Of a stretch of 64,000 nt of DNA, positions 36,716 through 43,700 are shown one piece after another. The notes under the pieces were generated by a model. The model was not told where the DNA came from and did not search any database. It worked only from the letters and a program-made list of their open reading frames with translations. A program made the position numbers and the translations under genes. The stretch is from contig JADJON010000001.1 of NCBI GenBank assembly GCA_016713765.1, positions 1,674,001 through 1,738,000 of the forward strand. Reading direction: 5' to 3'. Positions within the stretch are counted from its first letter, which is position 1. Each line of letters begins with the position of its first letter. Source of the stretch: Bacteroidota bacterium (lineage in GTDB: Bacteria; Bacteroidota; Bacteroidia; AKYH767-A; 2013-40CM-41-45).

Positions 36716-38479
36716 ATGCCTATCTGGAAAATCGTCACCATGCGCTGGAAGCGGATCACCCTCATCCTGGTCGTTGTTTCTGCCGGCTTCCTTTCCTTCC
36801 GCGCAGCCGAAGACTACTATTTCGAGGTCAGCAAGAACCTCGACATTTTCACCACGCTCTTTCGCGACGTGAATACGTATTACGTGGATAGTGTACAACC
36901 CGGGGATTTGATGAAAAAGGGGATCGACGCGATGTTGCGTACACTCGATCCCTATACGGTTTTCATCCCGGAAAGCGATGTGGAAGATTATCGAATGACC
37001 CACATCTCGGCTGAATACGGCGGGATCGGTGCGCTGGTACATGAACGCGACGGTGCCATCGAAGTCAGTGAGGTGTATGAAGGTTTCCCGGCGCAAAAAG
37101 CCGGCATACAGGTGGGCGATCATATCCTCTCCGTCAATGGCATGTCGACTACCGGTCGGAAGGTGGACGATGTGACCGAAGTGATGAAGGGCCAGAAAGG
37201 CACATCGGTCAGGCTTTCACTGCAACGCGAAGGCGTGGCGCAGCCGTTCGAGAAAGTCATTGTGCGCGACGAGATCAAGTTCAAGAACGTGCCTTATTTC
37301 GGCAAGATCAGTGATAAAGTCGGTTACATCCGGCTGACCCAGTTCCTTGAAAATTCCGCTGCCGAGGTGCGCGAAGCCCTGGTCACGCTTAAACAAGACT
37401 CGGGTTTGCAGGCAGTGGTACTTGACCTGCGCGGCAATGGCGGCGGATTGCTGAAAGAGGCGGTGGACATCGTCAACTTGTTCGTTGACAAAGGACAAAA
37501 GATCGTTTCCCAGAAGGGAAAAGTCCGGGAGATGAACATCGAGTATACGGCCAACAAGACTGCTGTCGATACAGTCATCCGCGTGGCGGTACTCGTTGAC
37601 CGCGGTTCCGCATCGGCTTCGGAGATCGTGACCGGCGCCATTCAGGAACTCGATCGGGGAGTGGTCATCGGGCAACGAAGCTTCGGTAAGGGATTGGTAC
37701 AGCAAACGTATCCGCTTTCCTACAATTCGTTGTTGAAAGTCACCATCGCGAAATACTACACGCCATCCGGACGTTGCATCCAGGCACTCGACTATAGTCA
37801 TCGAAGCGCGGAGGGCGTCGTGAACAAGGTGGCGGATACGCTCATCAACGAATTCCGTACGCGGAATGGTCGTTCGGTCTTCGACGGCAGCGGTGTTTAT
37901 CCGGACGTCTATACGGATCCTACCTATTACAGTCCGCTCGCCGTAGCCCTGATCAACAATTTCGTTTTCTTCGACTACGCGAACAAATACTTCCGCGAGC
38001 ACGCGTCGATTGCTCCCGCGAAGGAATTTCGTCTGACCGATTCGGAGTACGAGGACTTTGTTCGATTCGTACAGACCCGGAAATACGACTATACCGACAA
38101 GAGCGAACGAAAGCTGGAGGAACTCGCCAAGGCTTTAGAGCACGACAAGCACCTGGATGCCGTTCAGGGAGCCTACGATCAACTGAAACGGCAACTGGCG
38201 GATTACAAGAAGAACGATCTGAATAACCACAGGACTGAGATCAAGGAGATCCTGGAGGAGGAGATCGCGGCGCGCTACTACTACCAACGTGGCCGGACGG
38301 AAGCGGACTTCAAGTACGATCAGGAAATGAAGAAGGCGATCGAGGTGTTGATGAATCCGGTACAGGTGGCCTCCATACTGCGTGGTGACGGGCCTTATAA
38401 AGTCATTGGTAAACCCGGTTCGGAAGCCTACGCCAAAGCCGTTCAGGAACGACAGGAGAACGAAGAAGGTGATAACTAA
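36716..38479 (+). CDS. ctpA: S41 family C-terminal processing peptidase (CtpA/Tsp-like)
   Basis: A 587-residue tail-specific protease acting in the periplasm. Residues 1-30 contain a signal anchor (KRITLILVVVSAGFL). The cap/PDZ domain is about 90-185 (GGIGALVHERDGAIEVSEVYEGFPAQKAGIQVGD region). The peptidase core follows, with Ser300 in DRGSASASEI and Lys325 in SFGKGLVQQTYP, the catalytic pair with the family's 25-residue spacing. A C-terminal charged, helical domain (about 450-587, with KYDYTDKSERKLEEL) is the Bacteroidetes-type extension. Proteases of this class trim or degrade envelope proteins by C-terminal recognition. The ATG at 36716 is chosen, and a second ATG at 36740 is possible. 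The terminator after it overlaps the yebC promoter. Confidence 0.94.
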   Translation: MPIWKIVTMRWKRITLILVVVSAGFLSFRAAEDYYFEVSKNLDIFTTLFRDVNTYYVDSVQPGDLMKKGIDAMLRTLDPYTVFIPESDVEDYRMTHISAEYGGIGALVHERDGAIEVSEVYEGFPAQKAGIQVGDHILSVNGMSTTGRKVDDVTEVMKGQKGTSVRLSLQREGVAQPFEKVIVRDEIKFKNVPYFGKISDKVGYIRLTQFLENSAAEVREALVTLKQDSGLQAVVLDLRGNGGGLLKEAVDIVNLFVDKGQKIVSQKGKVREMNIEYTANKTAVDTVIRVAVLVDRGSASASEIVTGAIQELDRGVVIGQRSFGKGLVQQTYPLSYNSLLKVTIAKYYTPSGRCIQALDYSHRSAEGVVNKVADTLINEFRTRNGRSVFDGSGVYPDVYTDPTYYSPLAVALINNFVFFDYANKYFREHASIAPAKEFRLTDSEYEDFVRFVQTRKYDYTDKSERKLEELAKALEHDKHLDAVQGAYDQLKRQLADYKKNDLNNHRTEIKEILEEEIAARYYYQRGRTEADFKYDQEMKKAIEVLMNPVQVASILRGDGPYKVIGKPGSEAYAKAVQERQENEEGDN

Positions 38480-38506
38480 GCCCCTGTAGGCTGCAAAATT
38501 TCCGGA

Positions 38507-38553
38507 AACCCGGCATTGGACAGTGACCCTGCCGGTTGCCGGGTTCCTTTTTT
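38507..38553 (+). terminator. Rho-independent terminator after ctpA
   Basis: AACCCGGCA (38507-38515) pairs with TGCCGGGTT (38537-38545), followed by CC and a six-T run. Its right arm overlaps the -33 element of the yebC promoter. Confidence 0.8.
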
Positions 38554-38565
38554 CCGGTAAATTTG
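38536..38565 (+). promoter_or_regulatory. Consensus Bacteroidetes promoter of yebC
   Basis: TTG at 38536-38538 is 19 bp from TAAATTTG at 38558-38565, which is an exact TAnnTTTG match. It sits 21 bp before the yebC ATG. This is the best promoter in the window. Confidence 0.8.
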
Positions 38566-38586
38566 CGCCTCTTAAGCAGCTCCTTT

Positions 38587-39297
38587 ATGGGACGTATTTT
38601 TGAAAAGCGCAAGCACAAGATGTTTGCACGATACGATAAGATGGCGAAAGCCTTCACCAAGATCGGCCGGGAGATCGCCATCGCCGTCCGGAACGGCGGC
38701 CCTGACCCAGAATATAATCCAAGGCTGCGCGTGGCCATTCAGAATGCAAAGGGCGTTAATATGCCCAAGGACCGGATCGATAACGCGATCAAACGTGCCA
38801 GTTCCAAAGAAGAAGGCAACTTTGACGAGATCGTGTACGAAGGTTACGGTCCGTATGGGGTGGCCATCGTGGTGGAAACTGCAACCGATAACCCGACCCG
38901 TACTGTTGCCAATGTCCGGATGTATTTCAACCGTGCGGAAGGCTCTCTCGGGAAGACCGGGTCCCTGGATTTCATGTTCCAGCGAAAAGGAGTTTTTCGC
39001 ATCGAGAAATCCGGTTCCATGAACCCGGAGGATCTGGAGTTGGAACTCATCGATTTCGGCCTTGATTCCATGGAAGTGGACGACCAGGAAATCGTAATCT
39101 ACACGGCCTTCGAAGACTACGGAAAGATGGCGAAAGCCCTGGAAGACCGTAAGGTGGTCGTCAAGAAATCAGCCCTCGAACGCATACCAACGACTTTTTC
39201 GGAGATATCCGAAGAGCAGGCCGACGAGATCCTGGAACTGGTGGAAACCATGGAAGAGGACGACGATGTGCAGGCGGTGTATCATAACCTGCGCTGA
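38587..39297 (+). CDS. yebC: YebC/PmpR family transcriptional regulator
   Basis: A 236-residue protein starting at ATG 38587 (MGRIFEKRKHKMFARYDKMA). The N-terminal extension upstream in frame is not conserved and covers the promoter. Family hallmarks: AKAFTKIGREIAIAVR, NMPKDRIDNAIKRA, IVYEGYGPYGVAIVVETATDN, NRAEGSLGKTGSLDFMF and VYHNLR at the end. YebC proteins bind DNA and, in part of the family, help ribosomes translate polyproline stretches. It stands alone with its own promoter and is followed by the satellite/IS region. Confidence 0.96.
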   Translation: MGRIFEKRKHKMFARYDKMAKAFTKIGREIAIAVRNGGPDPEYNPRLRVAIQNAKGVNMPKDRIDNAIKRASSKEEGNFDEIVYEGYGPYGVAIVVETATDNPTRTVANVRMYFNRAEGSLGKTGSLDFMFQRKGVFRIEKSGSMNPEDLELELIDFGLDSMEVDDQEIVIYTAFEDYGKMAKALEDRKVVVKKSALERIPTTFSEISEEQADEILELVETMEEDDDVQAVYHNLR

Positions 39298-39306
39298 GGA
39301 GGGGAG

Positions 39307-39327
39307 TGAATAGTGAATAGTGAACAG
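39307..39327 (+). repeat. Heptamer repeat TGAATAG/TGAACAG, left flank
   Basis: Three tandem 7-mers (TGAATAG, TGAATAG, TGAACAG) immediately after yebC. They are the reverse complement of heptamers found 1.4 kb downstream (40749-40776), so the two ends form an inverted heptameric frame around the IS region. Confidence 0.75.
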
Positions 39328-39330
39328 TTC

Positions 39331-39379
39331 ACTAATTACTAATTACTAATTACTAATTACTAATTACTAATTACTAATT
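39331..39379. repeat. Tandem heptamer (ACTAATT)7, left of the IS
   Basis: Seven perfect copies of ACTAATT. The array continues as nine copies on the other side of the insertion element (40601-40663), so the IS split an existing satellite or the flanks expanded later. Confidence 0.9.
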
Positions 39380-39407
39380 TGTACTAGTTAGTATTTAATC
39401 TGACAGA
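39380..39407 (+). repeat. Left terminal inverted repeat of the IS
   Basis: Begins TGTACTAGTTAG and contains CTGACAGA. It pairs with 40573-40600 at 22 of 28 positions. Confidence 0.8.
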
Positions 39408-39458
39408 TAAGGGTTATCTTTAGGATACGAAACATAACAATAACCCCTAAACTGTCAG
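39400..39458 (+). promoter_or_regulatory. Hairpin immediately upstream of the transposase start
   Basis: CTGACAG at 39400-39406 pairs with CTGTCAG at 39452-39458, and AGGGTTAT pairs with ATAACCCCT inside it. The stem ends 3 bp before the transposase ATG. A hairpin like this could hide the start codon in transcripts that read in from outside, a known protective device of insertion elements. Confidence 0.55.
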
Positions 39459-39461
39459 ACA

Positions 39462-40507
39462 ATGAATACAGAAGCTAAGTTAATCAAAACCAAGTTAGGC
39501 TTGTTGAAGTTAGCCGAACAATTGGGTAATGTATCCCAGGCGTGCAAAGTGATGGGCTATTCACGGGATAGTTTCTATCGGATCAAAGAGTTGTACGATA
39601 CCGGTGGGGAGACGGCTCTGCAGGAGATCAGTCGGAAGAAGCCGATACTGGCCAATCGGATGGATATAGCCTGGGAGAACGCCATCGTACAGATGGCCAC
39701 CGACTATCCGGCCTACGGTCAGCTTCGTGCATCGAACGAGTTGCGTAAGAAGGGGATTTCTGTTTCACCGGCCGGGGTACGGTATATCTGGATGCGGCAT
39801 GATCTGGAGACCTTTGCCAAGCGTCTGAGCGCTTTGGAGGCGAAAGTGGCTCAAGACGGACTGATTCTCACCGAAGCGCAACTGGTTGCCATGGAAAAGA
39901 AACGGGAACAGCAGGAAGCCATTGGCGAGATTGAAACCGAACACCCCGGTTACCTTGGAGCCCAGGACACGTATTATGTGGGCAATATCAAGGGTGTAGG
40001 CCGGATTTACCAGCAAACCTTCATCGACACCTACAGCAAAGTAGCCTTTGCCAAATTGTATGACCGTAAGAACGCCTTGACGGCAGCCGATATGCTCAAC
40101 GACAAGGTGCTACCATTCTTTGAGGAGCATGGCTTGCCGCTGCTTCGGGTACTCACAGACCGGGGTACAGAGTACAACGGCAAGCGGGAGAGTCATGAGT
40201 ACAGTCTTTATCTGACACTGGAGGATATCGATCATAGCCGTACCAAGGCCCGGCATCCTCAAACCAACGGCATCTGCGAACGCTTCCATCGGACAATCCA
40301 GAACGAGTTTTATGCGGTTGCCTTCCGAAAAAGGTCTTTGGATCGCTGGAGGAATTACAGAAGGATCTGGATCAGTGGATAGAAGAGTACAACTGTGAAA
40401 GGACACACACCGGAAAATACTGCTTTGGTAAAACACCAATGGAGACATTCCTGGACAGCATACCCTTGGCGCAAAGTAAAATGCTCGATAAATTAGCAAC
40501 CGGTTAA
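39462..40507 (+). pseudogene. IS481-type transposase, interrupted by a frameshift
   Basis: The first frame encodes 306 residues: an N-terminal helix-turn-helix ([23 protein letters not shown]), then the DDE core with [22 protein letters not shown] region and acidic residues in [21 protein letters not shown] and the terminal glutamate region [15 protein letters not shown]. After AVAFRK the frame is lost at five A's (40328-40332) and ends at 40382. The minus-one frame continues with the expected tail ([16 protein letters not shown], then GKYCFGKTPMETF) to TAA at 40505-40507. A single missing A, or programmed -1 slippage on the A-run, would restore a full-length protein of about 348 residues. 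IS481 members are normally one frame, so a mutation or sequence error is most likely. Confidence 0.85.
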
Positions 40508-40565
40508 AAGTTATTCCGGGCGACGGATCCTTAAAAATCCGTCAGACCGGAAATAACTTTTAACC
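40502..40565 (+). terminator. Large imperfect hairpin at the transposase stop
   Basis: GGTTAAAAGTTATTCCGG (40502-40519) pairs with CCGGAAATAACTTTTAACC (40547-40565), with one bulged base and an inner CGGAT/ATCCG stem. It covers the stop codon and probably ends the transposase transcript. Confidence 0.6.
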
Positions 40566-40572
40566 AACCCTG

Positions 40573-40600
40573 TCTGTCAGGTGAAGTTCTAACTATTACA
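40573..40600 (-). repeat. Right terminal inverted repeat of the IS
   Basis: Reverse complement begins TGTAATAGTTAG and contains CTGACAGA, matching the left end at 22 of 28 positions. Confidence 0.8.
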
Positions 40601-40663
40601 ACTAATTACTAATTACTAATTACTAATTACTAATTACTAATTACTAATTACTAATTACTAATT
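40601..40663. repeat. Tandem heptamer (ACTAATT)9, right of the IS
   Basis: Nine perfect copies directly abutting the right end of the element, the continuation of the array at 39331-39379. Confidence 0.9.
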
Positions 40664-40677
40664 GGTGATTGATACTA

Positions 40678-40717
40678 AAAAAGGGAGGCCGCTTCGTACG
40701 AAGCGGCCTCCCTTTTT
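40678..40717. terminator. Perfect 40-bp palindromic bidirectional terminator
   Basis: Five A's, a GC-rich palindrome (GGGAGGCCGCTTCG, TA centre, its complement) and five T's give an uninterrupted 40-bp dyad centred at 40697/40698. It lies between the yebC/IS side and the end of the C25 peptidase gene and should stop transcription from both directions. Confidence 0.85.
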
Positions 40718-40720
40718 ATA

Positions 40721-40776
40721 CTATTCGCTATTCGCTATTCGCTATACGCTATTCACTGTTCACTGTTCACTGTTCA
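40721..40776. repeat. Heptamer array CTATTCG / CTGTTCA, right flank
   Basis: Eight consecutive 7-mers: CTATTCG three times, CTATACG, CTATTCA, CTGTTCA three times. The last ones are the reverse complement of the TGAATAG/TGAACAG heptamers at 39307-39327. The array stops 6 bp before the stop codon of the C25 peptidase gene. Confidence 0.85.
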
Positions 40777-40782
40777 CTCCCA

Positions 40783-43700
40783 TCACCTCATCAAATACAT
40801 CTTCCCCCAACCCTTCTTAAAGTACTTGTCTGCATCCGTGGCGCGTTTTTCGATCGTTTCACCGTTCAGGTTGGTGATGACGCGGTAGAGGTAGAGGCCG
40901 TTGGCGAGTTGGTCGCCGAATTCGTCCTTGCCGTCCCAGGCATAGTCAGTGATGTTTCGACCGATGTGGATATTGCCCAACTCTTCTTTCATGATCTCCC
41001 GTACGATCTTACCACTGATGGTCATGATCTGGATCTTCATGTTGGTAGGTATCTCGCTGCCGGTGAGGGTGAACACGAACCGGGTCGAAGTGGAGAACGG
41101 GTTCGGGTAGTTCAGGACTTCGGTGATCGTTGAGCGGTTGATAACCTCGAACGAGATCTTGTAGTTATACCGACCCGATTCGTTGTTGGATCGATCGGCC
41201 GCCTCGACTTCCAGTTCGTAGATTCCATCGGTTTCGAAAACCGGATTCCAGTCGATCCGGGCGCTGTTCAAAGGCAGCACGGCCGGTGTAAAGCGCATGG
41301 CCTGGCCGTAGTTCGGCAGGGTAAACGACAACAATTGGTTGCTGACTGCGCCGGGAGCGCGGAGGTAGACCTTGAATTTCGAAGTGTCGTTCAGCGCAAG
41401 GAACCTGTTCTCGTCGTGGAGCCTGACGATGATGTTCGGCTTGCCCGAGACAATGTCGCCGTCGAGGATGTGCACACCATCGAACGTCACGTCGAGAATC
41501 GGATTCACGCGGTCGCGCTCGACATTGAACTTCACTTCCGCGATGTTGTTGAAGTGGTATTGCTCCGCCTGGTGGTCCGCATTGTAGGGGTTGGCTTCGA
41601 TCCAGAGGCTGTTGTTGCCTGCCAGTCCGAAGGTGCTGTCGACAACGATGGAGGCGGTCAGGTATTGATTCTCGCGCAGCGAGTCGAGCTTGACCGTAGC
41701 GATGTCCGTTCTCGAGCGATTGGCTCCGTAACGGTAGAAAGCGACGGATAGGCTGTCCATGTCCACGTTGGATAGGTTATCGATCGCCATCTGTAACCGG
41801 ATCGTATCGCCTTCCTGCAACGGGTTGTTGTAGAAGGTGTACAGGCGATTCGGGTTCAAGGCGCATTCGGGCACCGGCTCGTAGTACACGCGCCAGTAAT
41901 CCATTTGGGGAGGTGTCCGAAGAGAGTCATCCTGAAGATAAGTCTGCAACTTGAGGTACGGATAGGTCGTTGCGGAGATCCAGTTCATCACCGTGTCTTT
42001 TCCGGTCGGCGTATACAGTAATTGGTTGACGAGGGTATCCCATGCGTCCGTAATGCTGTTCAAACCCAGTACGTTCAGATAGACAATATCCTCTGAGCTG
42101 CCGGTTTCAACCGGACTTTGATTCCAGTGCAGGGATTCCCAGCTTCGGGCAGGGCCCAAAAGGGAAGAGTTCACATAACCGCGGTTCCAGACTGTCGACA
42201 GCAGGGTGGAGAAGGTGATGGTGTCGGTTTGATTGACGCCCAGTACTTCCTGGTTGCTGCCGCTGTAGCCTTTCCTCGTGAAATAAATGAAGGGAGCGTT
42301 GTCGCGTAACGCGGCCGTATTGAAGTTCAGGGACGCAAACGCATTGTGGAAGTTCGGATCGACAGTCGAATAGGTGGTGTTGAACCAGGAGTAGGCGATG
42401 ATGTAGTTTCCATCCGGAACCGAAGCCAGGAAGTTGTTCAGGCTGGTCATCTGGCCGGCATTGCCATATTGGAAAATGAAATAGTTCTCGGCACGCTGAC
42501 GGCAGTTTCCAAATCCCTGCGCATTGACCGGGTCGTCACACGAGCCGCTGGTCAGGGTAAAGGTGTTGTATTGTCCAACGTTGTAGGCGCAGGTGGTCCA
42601 GGGGTCCAGTGTGATAGAGTCAAGCACGGCAACCATGACCGCGGGGAATACCTGGCAACCGTTGTACTCCATCGGAACGTTGTTGAGGGAGTAGCCGATC
42701 TCATTCAATTCGGTTTGCGTCAGGCCGGGTTGACCCTTGGTGAGGACACGGAGTGTTTTGTTGTTTTGAATGAAGTCGTAATACCGGTCGAGGGTGTCGT
42801 AGCGGACGTTTTGGTAGCCGTCCGCCATGAACTGATGGAAATGCGATTGTGACCAGCCGGATTTACCGGGAATGTACTGGAAGGAACTCTGCTGCCAGCG
42901 GTATTTGACCGGATCGTAATCGATCGAGTCGTTGGTGACGCGCCAGTAATAGACCACGCTGTCCTGGAGAATGTAGGAGGGAGGTGACCAGCTCAGCACG
43001 CCGCCGCTGTCGGTGATAGCCGTGAAACGGTACAAAGGACTGTTCTGCATGCCCGGGATCGAATCTTTGAGATTCATGTCGATCGTGTCGATCTCGAAAC
43101 GGTACGTGCGCACATCGGCCAACGGATTGGCTGTGCTGGCCTTGAGGGTTACACTATTGTACGGGTGAATGGCGAATCGGGCAGGGTAGACCGGAATGAT
43201 GTCGTTGGAGTTGATGAACAACTGCGTGGTCGCGCTATTGTTGGTGAGGTTGTCATATTCGTCGACACTGTCGGGCAGATCGACTTCCACACGGAAAAGA
43301 TTCAGTCCGGCTGAACTGAACCCGCCGGTGGTCATGGTGATCGAAAACTCATCGTTGTAGAAGCAATTGCCGCGTTGGAAGGTGTAAACGGAATCCGAAC
43401 CGTCCGGATAGGTACGGGTGACACGAACCGTGAAGGAATCAGAGACCGCCTTGGCGAGGTTGCGGACGTTTACGATGACGGAGAACGTATCCAAATCGGT
43501 CGTGACGGCGGCAGGATTGAAACGCAGCGAACTGCCGTCAACCATGTAATCGGGTTTTGTCCAGACATTCAGCCGCAGTGCCGGGTCGCCATTCAGCGAC
43601 ATCTCGTTGCAGACAATCTTGATGTTCTCCATGCCCGGCGCCTGGATGTCCTGGATGGAGTATTTCATCAGTTGTCCGATCGTAGCGCCATAGTGGTTGC

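Larger units (their letters stand above)
39380..40600 (+). mobile_element. IS481-family insertion element, 1,221 bp
   Basis: The element is bounded by imperfect terminal inverted repeats of 28 bp with 22 matches (39380-39407 and 40573-40600, both beginning TGTA, with the inner core CTGACAGA). It carries one DDE transposase and two hairpins. It sits between blocks of the ACTAATT heptamer. A target duplication is impossible to measure because both flanks are the same repeat. The transposase has a frameshift, so the copy may be inactive. Confidence 0.85.

Noticed and set aside
39331..40663. CRISPR array
   Set aside because: The repeats are 7-bp tandem units with no spacers and no cas genes are present.
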